The notes under the pieces were generated by a model, which was given only the letters and a program-made list of their open reading frames with translations, did not search any database and was not told the origin of the DNA. A stretch of 64,000 nucleotides of DNA from Megamerina dolium (taxonomy: Eukaryota > Arthropoda > Insecta > Diptera > Megamerinidae): contig OY978530.1 in assembly GCA_963854835.1 (NCBI GenBank), forward strand, positions 40,466,251-40,530,250, in the 5' to 3' direction. Shown piece after piece: positions 50,864 through 61,970 of this stretch. The position numbers and the translations under genes were made by a program. Position 1 is the first letter of the stretch. Every line of letters begins with the position of its first letter.

Positions 50864-52309
50864 TTACTTATGTGGCTATAACAACCGAATATCGATTTAG
50901 GCCGAAAATAACATGCTTCGCCAGCCATCTCTGTTCTTCGCTAGCTGGCGCCAGTTAGAAATTCCAAGCGCCGTCAGGTTCTCCAGTACTTGGTCTTTCC
51001 ACCGGAGGTTTGGTCTTCCTCTTCTGCGTCGTCCTCCAGCGGGTTCCGAATATAACACCTTCTTAGCTGGAGCGTGTTCTTCCATTCGCTCGACATGACC
51101 TAGCCAGCGCAGCCGCTGGATTTTGATGCGCTTTACTATGTCAATATCGGCATACAGCTCGTACAGCTCATGGTTGTACCTTATTCGGTACTCGCCACCA
51201 ACGCAAATAGGTCCAAAGATCCTGCGTAGGACCTTTCTCTCGAAAACTCCAAGCATTCGCTCATCCGAGATGGAAATTGTCCAGGCTTCAGCGCCATATG
51301 TTAGGACAGGCATGATGAGAGACTTGTAGAGTGTAGTTTTCGTTCTTCGAGAGAGGGCTCGACTTTTCAATTGCTTACTCAGCCCAAAGTAACACCTGTT
51401 AGCAAGAGTTATCCTACGCATGATCTCCAAGCTGACGTCATTACTGCTGTTAATGCTGGTTCCAAGATAGACAAAGTCCCTTACTACTTCAAAAGCGTAG
51501 TTGTCAACAGTGACGTGCTGTCCAAGACGCCGGGACTCTTTGTTTGTTGACACTAGATACTTCGTCTTGCCCTCGTTCACCGTGAGACCCATCCGACGCG
51601 ACTCTCTTTCCAACTCTGAGAATGCTGCACTGACTGCTCGCGTGTTCATGCCGATTATGTCAATATCGTCGGCATACGCTAACAGCATGACACTTTTGTT
51701 GAAGATAGTGCCATTATGTCGTAGATCAGCAGCTCGTATTATTTTCTCCATAATAAGATTGAAGAAGTCGCACGATAACGAATCACCTTGTCTGAAACCC
51801 CGTTCGGTATTAAACGGTGCGGAGAGGTCCTTCCCAATTTTCACTGCACAACGGGAGTTATGCAGTGTCATTCTACAAAGTCGAATGAGCTTTGCAGGAA
51901 TACCGAACTCAGACATTGTTGCGTAGAGGTAATCCCTTACCGGACTGTCGAAAGCGGCTTTATAATCAACAAATAGGTGGTGTGTGTCGATCTGTTTTTC
52001 TTGGGTCTTCTCCAGGATTTGCCGCAGTGTGAAAATCTGGTCGATGGTGGATTTACCAGGTCTGAAGCCACACTGATAAGGTCCAATCAGGTTGCTGAGC
52101 ATAGGCTTCAATCTTTCACACAGTACGCTCGATAGAACCTTGTACGCGATGCTCAGGAGACTTATTCCACGGTAGTTGGCGCAAATTGTGGGGTCTCCTT
52201 TTTTATGTACAGGACAGAGAACACTGAGCCTCCAATCATCAGGCATGCTTTCATCCGACCATATTCTGCTTATGAGCTGGTGCATGCGGGTGAGCAGCTC
52301 ATCGCCTCG
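50861..52309 (-). mobile_element. RTE-clade LINE copy 5, 5' truncated
   Basis: This minus-strand copy has its 3' tail at 50861 (complement TACTTACTTATGTGGC) and is truncated within the RT fingers at 52309 (complement of GGCGATGAGCTGCTCACC). (TA)n lies on both sides. It is the least damaged member of the family here over its length. Confidence 0.93.
50897..52285 (-). pseudogene. RTE reverse transcriptase, open 462 codons
   Basis: The frame runs without interruption from RT fingers to the natural C-terminus. Motifs include LSVLCPVHKKGDPTICANYR, YQCGFRPGKSTIDQIFTLRQ, LFVDYKAAFDSPVRDYLYAT (first Asp), FRQGDSLSCDFFNLIMEKII and catalytic YADD at residues 204-207 (complement of 51665-51676). After YADD come NEGKTKYLVSTNKESRRLGQ and LRWLGHVERMEEHAPAKKVL, then GRPNLRWKDQVLENL. 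The endonuclease and N-terminal RT are absent, and the first Met is internal. It gives the best sequence of this part of the family. It is a truncated LINE ORF and not a host gene. Confidence 0.92.
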
Positions 52310-52659
<350 letters not shown>

Positions 52660-52988
52660 GACACTTATAAGCCCCGAAGGGCTCTTTGGCCGAGCTACTC
52701 TCCCATTGTGCATGTTATATTTTGGACAGTATTCGAAGGGACCTACTTAGTTTAGCTGGTTCCGAAGGACAGAACTCTTGCGACATCACTTTTTCTGAGC
52801 TTTGTCACAGAGTTCTTTTAGAAGCTTTTCCATAGCAAACTGTTACTGCCGGAAGAATTGCCAATTGCTTGCCGACAGGTGGATACCGTTCCAAAGAAAA
52901 ATCTTTTCGGTATTAAATTTGTTATGTTTCAGCCGAGGATTGAACTCCCGACCTACAGATCAGAAGGCCAACACACTAACCACTGAGC
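52660..52988 (-). mobile_element. SINE type 1, nearly full length, (TA)n tail
   Basis: On the minus strand the tRNA-like head has box A near 52978-52988 (cut at its 5' end) and box B near 52935. The body follows, with ACCTGTCGGCAAGCAATTGG, AAGCTTCTAAAAGAACTC and AGCTCGGCCAAAGAGCCC-like sequence. The terminal GGCTTATAAGTGTC motif leads into (TA)n at 52659. It is diverged from the 54779 copy by roughly 10%. The 5' flank begins at GCCTAACTTACTTT without a clear TSD. Confidence 0.87.
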
Positions 52989-53170
52989 CTAACTTACTTT
53001 ACTCGCTAAGAATCGGCATAGTAAAATAGACAAATAAAATTTGCCTAAGCGAGGAAGTAGTTCCTCTTAAGCTCATAACGCACAAATATGGCATACATAC
53101 ATACATACTATGTAATAGCGATTATTTTATTTTTATTCGCATTTTACATATGTTACCATATGATTTCCAG
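52989..53170. other. Spacer, no recognised feature
   Basis: AT-rich with a CATACATACATAC repeat near 53094-53110. A polypyrimidine-poor but AG-ended stretch at 53151-53170 could be a 3' splice site. Confidence 0.4.
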
Positions 53171-53490
53171 AATGGCTGAAAAAAAGTTTGAGATCACCAC
53201 AATAGAGATTACGACAAAGCAAGTCCAGTCAACAAATATCACAGCTATGGAAATCTCTATGAACCTCATAATGGGGCAACAAACAAGTATCATGCGAAAT
53301 CAGGGCAAAATGCTTCATAACCAGAGCCAATATTAACTGTCGTAAGAAAGATCACCAATAAGGATTTGCAGAATGATAGATATTTTTCAATAGAAAATAT
53401 CGAGCAACTGGAAAAAGTTGAAATTTTCGTGCGAAATAATTTCACTAAATGTGTAAATATATATAATAACATATATGAAAATCTACAATA
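53171..53490 (+). pseudogene. Possible exon fragment with DUF4806-like sequence
   Basis: After a splice-acceptor-like TGATTTCCAG ending at 53170, the frame reads MAEKKFEITTIEITTKQVQS, with MGQQTSIMRNQGKMLHNQSQ to a stop at 53334. A second frame continues RKITNKDLQNDRYFSIENIE and QLEKVEIFVRNNFTKCVNI to 53491. The short helical part followed by FSIENIEQLEKVE resembles the DUF4806 domain found in insect proteins of unknown role, often as stray exons. A one-base shift separates the halves, so it is probably a pseudogene. Nothing else in the window looks more like host coding sequence. Confidence is low. Confidence 0.3.
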
Positions 53491-53756
53491 CTAAAAGCTG
53501 TAGGTTACCCTTAAACCCGTTTCATCATATGTATGTATCATACTTTCTAGTTTGACTAAACTACGCTAGCTGTAGAGAATATACATATATCAAATGAAAG
53601 ATCTTGAAGAGTACATTATGCGAAAATTAAATTTAAAATTCGAACACTGCAAACATACATACATGTACGTATATATCATGAACCAAGAGAAGGTCACGAC
53701 ATGTTAAAATCCGCCATATTGTAAGAAAAAACAGCTGATGAATGACACGTTACTTC
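53491..53756. other. Spacer, no recognised feature
   Basis: AT-rich sequence with scattered CATACATA motifs. No coding or TE similarity was recognised. Confidence 0.5.
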
Positions 53757-53875
53757 TTCTTCTTCTTATGTGGCCATAATAACCGATGATCGATTTATGT
53801 CGAACATATAATGCGGCGCCAGTCTTCTCTGTTCTTATTTTGCTTGCGCCAATTGGATATTCCACGTGCCGCCAG
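53757..53875 (-). mobile_element. RTE-clade 3'-end fragment with (AAG)n tail
   Basis: The complement ends TTATGGCCACATAAGAAGAAG, an RTE 3' terminus like copies 1-5 but with an AAG instead of a TAAG tail. Coding-end sequence (GISNWRKQNKNREDWRRIIC on the minus strand) matches the RTE C-terminus. Only about 120 bp remain. It is a subfamily different from copies 1-5. Confidence 0.8.
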
Positions 53876-54113
53876 GTTACGTACCACCTCAGCAAAATGG
53901 GTCTTGTTGAAGGGGAAGATGCTGACATTTGCAGATTGTACATGGAAGAGGCAGAAACAACGGCGCACATAGTGCACCAGTGTCCTGCATTGACAAGCAG
54001 GAGGATGTCCACACTGGGTCGTCAATTTATTGATGACACAAGACATGCATGAAATAACGCGTGATGTTATTATGAGGAACGAAGTAGAAGAATTCTGCAA
54101 ACAAACAAATAAT
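53876..54113 (+). pseudogene. LINE ORF2 C-terminus with CCHC-like zinc motif
   Basis: The plus-strand frame reads TYHLSKMGLVEGEDADICRL, then YMEEAETTAHIVHQCPALTS and RRMSTLGRQF, and ends near VEEFCKQTNN. This resembles the C-terminal region after RNase H in I- or R1-like LINEs. The first Cys-X2-Cys pair is reduced (CRLY). It abuts the minus-strand RTE fragment at 53875 with no spacer. Confidence 0.65.
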
Positions 54114-54778
54114 TAACACACGATATGAGGGACGAAAAGCGACCGAGATAAGTGGTCCGATTCGACTAATCCCTTAAATATATATATACAATTTTGTTGT
54201 TTAGAAGTTTTATTTAATTTAGGGCAGTTGTTTAAAAATTTGATGCTAAATAAATTAAATAATAATAAACACGTAGTAAACTTTAACATTTCTTTGTGTA
54301 ACTTATCTAACTCCAATCATCGATTAACAAACACCAGATTGAACTGTCAGAAGCAAAAAAATTGTATAACAATTTGGCGACACTGCACTGTCAAAATAAA
54401 TAGAACGTAGTTTTTTTTCTTTTAAATTTTGACTAGAAATATGGATTCAGTAATGGTGAGTAAAATTCTTCTCACTTGCAAAATTACTTTTCTACTTTTC
54501 AGGACATACAGAAAACGCTCTTTCAATTTTACCCATTGCGTAACCGAACTGTTTGTTGAGCTAGTCCACAAACAAAAACAAGTATTATTTATAATTAATG
54601 AGTGGCCGTTTTAAATAGAAAACTTGAGTGAAAATCTCAATATGTTTTTTCTCTTAAGCCATTCAGCTGTTACTCAGCTATCCTCAGGGAGTCTGATTTT
54701 TATTTGTTTAAAAAATACAATATTAGACACAAATATACGTACATAAAAGATATATACATACACAATTGAGAATTTTGT
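54114..54778. other. AT-rich spacer, no recognised feature
   Basis: Short frames (54429-54614 on the plus strand, for example) have no motif. The right end, 54764-54778, is the left copy of the TSD of the next SINE. Confidence 0.55.
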
Positions 54779-55148
54779 AAAAAAAAAAATAATAAATATG
54801 TGGCACTTAAAGCCCCAAAGGGCTCATTGGCCGAGCTTCTCTTCCATTACTGTTGTGCGTCTTAAATTTGGACAGTATTAGAAGGGACCTACTTATTTTA
54901 GCCGGTTCCGAACGGCAGAAGACTTGTGACATAACTTTTTCTGAGCTTTGTCACAGAGTTCTTTTAGAAGCTTTTTCATGGCAAGTTGTTACTGTCGGAA
55001 GAATTGCCAATTGCTTACCGACAGGTGGGTACCATTCGAAAGAAAAATCTTATCGATATAAAATTTGTAATGCATCAGCCGGGGATTGAACCACGACCTA
55101 TAGATCAGAAGGCGAACACACTAACCACTGAGCTACGGCACCCACTTT
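54779..55148 (-). mobile_element. SINE type 1, complete, 15-bp TSD (reference copy)
   Basis: This is a 370-bp element on the minus strand. The flanks are AATTGAGAATTTTGT (54764-54778) and AATTAAGAATTTTGT (55149-55163), a TSD with one mismatch. The 5' head is tRNA-like, with box A complement at 55125-55135 and box B complement at 55081-55092. The body is about 190 bp. The 3' part contains CTCGGCCAATGAGCCCTTTG and GGGCTTTAAGTGCCACATAT, then TTATT and a T-run. The CTTCTGA loop sequence resembles a tRNA-Arg(UCU)-like ancestor. There is no coding capacity. It would depend on a LINE for transposition. Confidence 0.93.
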
Positions 55149-55349
55149 AATTAAGAATTTTGTTTATATTTATATTTTTACTTATATTCATTTTTCAAGC
55201 TTTTTGTTTACAACTGATGGCTGCCGCGTACATAAGTTTTATGTTTTCTATGCCATCTTTGTGATTAGTTGTTTTATTCGTTTTTTTTTTGTATTCTTAG
55301 TCTATTGTCAATCTGTTCTTTTCCCTACGTTCAATATCTTATATTTTTG

Positions 55350-57680
55350 AATTGTCAAAGTTCGGATCAATCAAGGAGTGGAGAGTTTTAGAAGACTTCA
55401 GCGGAAGTGATCACCAATACATCATCTTCAGCACTGAGTTGGGACACCAACAATGCTCAGAGAAAAAGAATACCGGTACACGTAGGTGGAATGTAAAAAA
55501 GCTGAAGCCTTCGATGCTCATCGCAAAAATCGACGAGAACTGCGAACCGAATCTGCACGAACAGCGATGCTAGGAAATTAGTTAAGACAACCATACAATG
55601 CATAACAGAAGGGTGCAATGCTTCAATGCCAAAAATTGCAAGCTATTCAAAAAGAAAAGCGGTATATTGGTGGACGACGGAAATTGCTGAACTCAGGAAA
55701 GTTTGGCTGCGGAAGCTAGGTGAAGCTAGGCCCTACGCCAGTGGAATCTAAAGACTACAAACAGAGCAGGAAAACCCTAAAAAAGACAATAAGCAGTAGT
55801 AAAAAGAAAAAATGGGAAGAACTGAGAGACGACTTAAATAACAACCCCTGGGAACTAGGTTATAAAATCATGATGAAGAAACTTGGAGCAAACTCACCTG
55901 CTATTGAAATGACATGCGGCACGATTAGCAAGATAGTGGACAATCTGTTCCTTACGCATGAGCCTTTATTAGAAGAGCCTGAATATCTAACAGCCGAATC
56001 CGGCCCACCGTTCACAGCAGCGGATCTTGTACTGGCAGCAAAGGGACTAAAAACCAATAAAGCGCCGGGACTTGACGGAATATCGGCGGAGGTGTTTAAA
56101 GTTTTGGTGACCGAACGGCCCCATACATTGCTTAACATGTACAACGCCTGTTTGAAAGAAGGAGTCTTTCCCAAAGTCTGGAAAAAGCATAATTCTAAGC
56201 TATCTAAGCAACCGACTTCTAATCTATGAAACCACTGAGGGTCAGAAATCAAAGCAAATATCTTCGGGTGCGGCCCAAGGATCCATTCTCGGACCTGACC
56301 TCTGGAATATAAACTACGACGAAATATAGAAATGCCTGACGATGTCCATCTTGTTGGAGACGTAGATACATAGCTGCTAAAATAACCGCTCGTAATACTG
56401 AAGAGTCAAAAAGAAAGCTGAACCAAGTTATGATCAGAGTACAAGCATGGCTGGAGGACCATGGTCTCAAACTCGCTACAGAGAAGACAGAGCTGATCCT
56501 TCTGACGAAACGGCACATACCGCTGGAGGTCGACATGAAAGTCCTTGATACAACGCTTACGACAAAACGGTGCTGTAGTATCTAGGTGTACAACTAGACC
56601 CTCGACTGACATTCTGGGCGCATATAAAGAACGCAGCGGGAAAAGCCGCGTGAGTAGCGGGAATGCTAAGCAAAGCAAGCGTCGACTGCTAATGGAAACG
56701 ACGAACTCGATCCTTCTTTACGGAAGCGAACTGTGGGCAGACACGCTAAAGTCAAAAAGCCGCCGGAAAGTGCTGCTTTCTGTGAAACGCACCTATGCAC
56801 TCAGAGTAGCCTCCTCATACCGAACAGTGTCTGGAGCAGCAGTCCTTGTTATAAGCGGAACAATTCCCATAGACTTGTTAGCTGAGGAACGCAGACAAAA
56901 ATGGAAAGCTAAAAATATGAGGCTGCCGGGCCTAAGTCCCCAAGAAGCGAGACGACAAACCATAGATATGTGGCAAGCAAGATGGAACACCGAACCAATC
57001 GGAAGATGGACAGCGAAGTTAATATCCGACCTTAGAGAGTGGACTCAAAGAAAGCACGGTGAAGTAAATTATTACTTCACGCAGTTTTTATCCGGTCATG
57101 GCTACTTCAAAAAATATTTGCATCGTAAGGGGAAATCAGACCAACCACGATGTATATATTGCGTCTCAGAATTTGACGACGCAGAACACACGTTTTTTAA
57201 ATGTGAACGGTGGCGTAATGAAAGATATGCGCTAGAACGGATAATCGGAGCATACAGGACTGGAAATATCATAGAGAAAATGATGTCAAACGAGAAAAAT
57301 TGGAATGCGGTAGCAAACTTTGTCGAAGACGTGATTAAAAAGAAACGGCGAAAAATGGAAAAAGTTCCTGAATATTATCCTGACGTACCATAATACTGCT
57401 ACGACATAACTCTGCAGCAATTGCACATTAGCGACACAAAAATTATAAAATAGAATGGCGACCCTGGACGCAGGGGGAGTAACAGTATTGGAGTCCTTCG
57501 CAGGACGTCATCTTTTATCTCCTGCCCCGAAGTAATGCAATAGTAGTCCCGGGGCAGGTGAAGAAACCAGGAGAGGAGGAGGGAGTTTTTTAGTGGATAC
57601 ACCACACACTTAGGGACGACGGCCCCTATATGGTTCGAAGGCATTTTTACCCCACCTGAACGCCAAAAAAAAAAAAACAA
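55350..57680 (+). mobile_element. R1-clade LINE, 5' truncated, internally deleted
   Basis: This plus-strand LINE runs from the end of its endonuclease (SDH motif near 55408) to a poly(A) at 57667-57680. ORF2 carries RT pieces and a C-terminal CCHC zinc motif. Its base composition (GC-richer) differs from the surrounding spacer. The 3' UTR of about 270 bp follows the stop at 57391. Confidence 0.87.
55352..57393 (+). pseudogene. R1-clade LINE ORF2, broken
   Basis: The endonuclease C-terminus SGSDHQYIIFSTE lies near 55402. RT starts with KWEELRDDLNNNPWELGYKI at 55810, LKTNKAPGLDGISAEVFKVL near 56045 and GVFPKVWKK near 56160. About one third of the palm is deleted at 56210, then AAQGSILGPDLWNINYDEI follows near 56270. 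The catalytic YADD position reads VHLVGDVDT, with the active Asp pair lost. The thumb is HGLKLATEKTELILLTKRHI. The last open frame (56545-57393) ends with the zinc motif CIYCVSEFDDAEHTFFKCER near 57150 and KKKRRKMEKVPEYYPDVP. It is inactive. Confidence 0.88.
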
Positions 57681-57849
57681 TACTGAGTCAATCAATCACA
57701 AAACTGCCTCAAAAGTTTATTTAGTACAAAATCTTATCTTTCTATGGCCATCTACCGTAAACCGATCGCACTTATATAACGCGAGATACAGATTACTAAA
57801 GCCACCTATTCGAAAGTAGTGGATTTCCTTTTACTACACATAATATCAT
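57681..57849. other. Short spacer, no recognised feature
   Basis: This lies between the R1-clade poly(A) and the first recognisable gag codons of the next LTR element. The expected 5' LTR of that element is not present here. Confidence 0.5.
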
Positions 57850-57861
57850 TCAGTCTATTCC

Positions 57862-58425
57862 CTTGACTAATTATGGCTTCGCACTAGCTTGGCACAATCT
57901 CGAGGAGAGATATGAAAATATGAGAATTCTCGTCAACTTACAGTTGAAATCTCTTTTCAATCTCCAGGCGGTAACCCAAGAAACCGGCCTAAACCTGAAA
58001 CGACTACAACGTACGATAAACGGGAGCATCACACATCTGATGCTATTGAAGGTTGACACCTCTCACTTGGACGCGATTTTTGTTCCACGAAGATTCTGTG
58101 TCTTTGGGAACAATCGTTGAAAAATAAGCGCGAAATCCCGAAATGGAGTGACTTCGACGCCTATTTAACAGAGCGGTATCAGAACTTGGAATCGGTCTCA
58201 GATATACGAAGTGGTTCTCGGCAACTCAGCCAGCCACAGATTCGGCCACTCAGCCAGCCAACGAATCGGCAACCCAGTCTGTTTGACCCTCCCAGGCGAT
58301 CGTACAGTCCTCCAACGATTTCCAAGAAGGTCGGAATTTATCACAACAACGTTGTAACTCGCGATTACCCACTATGCAGAAAGCCACACTCTCTTCGCTC
58401 ATGTCCCGATTTCTTAAAGTTATGA
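57862..58425 (+). pseudogene. Pao-type gag remnant
   Basis: The frames carry LAWHNLEERYENMRILVNLQ, LKSLFNLQAVTQETG and LKRLQRTINGSITHLMLLKV, a DUF1759 capsid domain. After a frame change at 58118, REIPKWSDFDAYLTERYQNL is followed by a Gln/Pro/Ser-rich linker and CRKPHSLRSCPDFLKL, the first Cys/His cluster, ending at a stop near 58423. Confidence 0.85.
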
Positions 58426-59100
58426 ATAGAAGAACGTTATAATATTGTCAAAAGGCACAAGCTCTGTACCAATTGTTTTGCCAATTCCCATGATTGTAGT
58501 AATTGCAAGAGCACATTTACTTGCTCATCATGTAAAAAGAGGCATCATTAATTGCTTCATAGGTCAGCGGATTCCCTTGACTCCCGTCGCTACGCAACCC
58601 CTGTCATTACTCCCACTACAAAGTCAGCGGAACAAGCTCATAATTCGTTTGCATCACAATTACAGCCTGCTACACAGGAAAACCGCGAAATGGCTTTGGA
58701 TTCTACAAACCACCCGACACAAAATCATGCAGTGCTACTAGAAACAGCACTGGTACACATTCAGCACCACAACATCTCCTTTACAGCTCGAACGCTTATC
58801 GATTCCGGTTCGGAAGCTATGTTTTTGTCTGAGTGGCTGCGAAATAGGTTGCGCCTTCCTATTTGCGATGTACGGACGACAGTTACGGACCTAAACGAGG
58901 TCGTTACAGCGCATTCGTCGAAAATATATTCGTTGGAGATCGGATCCCCAGTTGACCCCAGCGTAACGATTAAAGTGGATGGCTTTATGTTAGGAAAATT
59001 GCCTTCATGTACCATATCTGCTAACTTACGTAAGGAACTTGCATGCTTACGGTTAGCAGATGAAAATCTACATAGAAGTGATCCAGTAGATCTGGTCTAA
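58426..59100 (+). pseudogene. Pao-type nucleocapsid and protease
   Basis: IVKRHKLCTNCFANSHDCSN near 58445 continues as CKSTFTCSSCKKRHH, the zinc-knuckle region. In the frame 58552-59100, FTARTLIDSGSEAMFLSEWL holds the aspartic protease motif D-S-G-S, intact. LRLPICDVRTTVTDLNEVVT follows. It stops at 59098. One frameshift separates the nucleocapsid from the protease. Confidence 0.87.
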
Positions 59101-59960
59101 GGTGGAGACATCTACCCATCCGTACTACAAGAATGTATTCGCAAGGGCATTCTAACGAAGTGCAGTTACTTAAGACTCCCCAGCTTAAGATCGTATAGGA
59201 CCGAGTTATTTCAGAATATCTCGATCTTGGGCACATGAAGAGAATCCCTTATAATACCTCAGCTCCCTCTTTATCATATTATCTTCCTCATGATGCGGTG
59301 GTGAAGCCAGACCGTACCACCATGAAACTGCTTGTATTTTTCAATGCCTCTAGCCGTACTACTAGTGGCAAAAGTCTTATTGACGTATTATATACTGGTT
59401 CCATACTTCCATCAGATTGGATGGTTCTGATTCTCAGACCGAGGTTTTATCAGTTCGTTTTTAACGCTGATATTGAGAAAAAACACACCTCCTAGCAACA
59501 CATCTATTTTCGAAAATCCGTAGATGAAGAGCTTCAGGTGTTTGAGCTGCAAGCTGTCGCCTTCGGCATGAACTGTTCTCCATACTTGGCTATAAGAACC
59601 CTTTTTTAGCTCGCGCATGAGAATGAAATGGAGTACCCGCTGGCTTCCGACATTTTAAAGCATTCAATGTACGTAGCTGACGTACTTGCCAGAGCTCATA
59701 CGCTGACCGAAGCTATCATGGCACGAAACCAACTGAATTCGACACTGCAATCAGCTGGATTCTCCCTAAGGAAGTGGACATCGAACCATCAAGACGTTCT
59801 GACAGACATTCCCTCAAATCACATGTTGGAATCGAGAGCACAGCTAAAACCCTAGGGCTGCAATGGAATGCCGGCTCTAACTGTTTTTTTTCCCCAATTC
59901 CCCTCCCAAATAAAACATCCTTTACGAAACGAGAGGTTTTATCTATGATTGCACAAATTA
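59101..59960 (+). pseudogene. Pao-type reverse transcriptase, broken
   Basis: MKRIPYNTSAPSLSYYLPHD and VVKPDRTTMKLLVFFNASSR (59235-59360) are RT fingers. FYQFVFNADIEKKH (59448-59490) holds the region of the first catalytic Asp. The palm motif reads MYVADVLARAHTLTEAIMAR near 59655, with Ala in place of the first Asp of YVDD. FSLRKWTSNHQDVLTDIPSN lies near 59762. Stops lie at 59098, 59220 and 59495 and elsewhere. Confidence 0.86.
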
Positions 59961-61740
59961 TTTGACACTGCCGGATGGTTAGCACCCAAGATATTGTTAC
60001 TAAAATATTGATGCAACAATTGTGGCTCGACAACACAGACTGGAATGAAGCGATAAAGCCATTAACACTTCATATGTGGCAGCAATTTTTGTCAGATTAT
60101 CCAAATCTGACAACCATACACACTCCCCGATTGATTCAATTTTCACCTGACTGCAGCATGCAATTTCACGGTTTTTGCTATGCTTCTGAGAAATCTTACC
60201 CAGCAGCAGTATAAATGCGTATGTAATATCCCACGCATAGAATTTACACCCATTTGTTAGTGGAAAAATCACGTTTCGCTCCCGTTAAAACCTTGTCGCT
60301 TCCTCGCCTGGAACTGTCCGGAGCAGATTTACTCGCTCGTGTGATGGATTCCGTAATCCCGCAGCTACGAATTGCGGCATATATTTTGTTCGCTTGGACA
60401 GACTCGACAATCGTGCTGTCATGGCTTAATAAGCCACCATATCATTGGACAACCTTCGTGGCAAATCGCGTTTCGTTCATCGGTGGAAAGATTGGCTGAT
60501 TTTTCCCAGAAGATTCCAATTCCACGAAAGAGTGAACTACTCCCGCTTAATCCGTTTATCGACTCAAGTGGAATAATGCGAATGAATGGAAGATTGGTTC
60601 ATTCCCCGGCTCTCTCTTACAGAGAGAGATTCCCTATAATTCTCCCGTTATACTCTATTGTTGCTCGTGTTTGTGCATCTGGTCTCCATGCATAGCGCGA
60701 ATCAGCTGCTTTTACGCCTGATTCGAATGGAGTATTGGGTTCCTAAATTAAAGAACCTAGTGAAGACTACGGTACACAAATGTAAAGTATGCAAGTATGT
60801 GTACTTAAGAAACCAACGCATTACTCGCAAATAATGGCAGCGTTGCTACCCGAACGTACATTCCTCTCAAGACCTTTTGCTACGACTGGTGTAGATTTCG
60901 CCGGTCCGTATGATATTAAGGCATATATTGGTCGAGCATTCCGTATCACAAAGGGCTATGTTTGCGTGTTCGTGTTTTTTTTTTCACGAAAGCAATGCAC
61001 TTGGAAGCAACGAGTGACATGAGCACGCCTACATTTCTTGCGGCATTCACCCGTTTCTTTTCTCGTCTTGGATGCCCGTCATAATTATTTTCGGACAACG
61101 GAACTTCTTTCGTTGGTGCTTCTCGTGCTCTACAAGCTGAAAAGAAAAGTTTCTATGTAGCATACGTGAGAACGTAGAATGGTTCCATAGCTATCAGGAT
61201 TTAGAATGGTGATTTATTCCTGCTGGAGCATATATGGGAGGGCTATGGGAAGCCGGTGTTAAAACCTCCACAGCCCATTTAAAAAAGCTTTCCCCCAATC
61301 TAAAATACAGTCTTGAGGAATTTAGCACGTTACTCTCCGGTATTGAGGCATGTCTAACCTCGAGGCCTATATGTTCTATGTCTGAAAACCCTGCAGACTT
61401 ATCCCCCCTTACAAGGGTTATTTTTTTATCGAATCGGCTTTATTGGCTTCGGCCGAGCCCGATATCTCAACCCTTGTGTGGCCTTAAGGTAATTCACCAA
61501 TCCTTCTGCCGACCTTAATGAACTGCACAAACGCACTAAATGGCAGTCCCCAAAGAATGATATTCGCATTGGCGATTTAGTAGTAATACGTAAAAAGCAT
61601 TTACGTCCGAACGAATGGAGACTTGGACGAGTGCAAAAAACATATATTGGTCCCGATTCCCATGTACGTGTCTCAGCGCCAAGGGAATTGTAACTAGACC
61701 ATTAGTAAAGCTTGTCGCGTTTCCTATGTCCACTCTCTAA
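59961..61740 (+). pseudogene. Pao-type RNase H and integrase, broken
   Basis: RNase H: FHGFCYASEKSYPAAV near 60165 has Tyr where the first catalytic Asp is expected, then VKTLSLPRLELSGADLLARV near 60290 and WTDSTIVLSWLNKPPYHW near 60398. Integrase: MRMNGRLVHSPALSYRERFP near 60578 and MEYWVPKLKNLVKTTVHKC-like sequence near 60728 (zinc site). ATTGVDFAGPYDIKAYIGRA near 60880 holds the first Asp. FSDNGTSFVGASR-like sequence near 61092 holds the second, and IPAGAYMGGLWEAGVK-like sequence near 61216 the Glu region. DUF5641-type sequence ends near 61690 (LGRVQKTYIGPDSHVRV). Stops and frame changes are frequent. Confidence 0.86.
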
Positions 61741-61799
61741 AATACTCCTCTGACATGAGTCTTATCCCGTTTTTTTTTTATGTTTGTTTTATTTTCCAG

Positions 61800-61970
61800 T
61801 TTCCCATATCGTCCAAATCTAAAACCTCAAAACGACGCAGTCCTGTCCGTCCTCATCCTGAATTCCGAGACAGAGTTGAAGCGCAAAAACGTCCCGATTG
61901 TCGTATATGTGATAAGGATTACCTCCTGCGTTTGTGTCCGCGTTTCTCTATTTATAATTTTGAATTTATT
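61800..61970 (+). other. Possible spliced 3' exon with zinc-like motif
   Basis: Downstream of integrase, a T-rich tract ends in TTTATTTTCCAG at 61799, a good 3' splice site. The frame then reads SKSKTSKRRSPVRPHPEFRD and RVEAQKRPDCRICDKDYLLR followed by LCPRF, a Cys-X2-Cys cluster with a later Cys but Tyr at the usual His position. The frame becomes low-complexity after 61960. It could be a subgenomic spliced product of the Pao-type element. This is inference. Confidence 0.4.
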
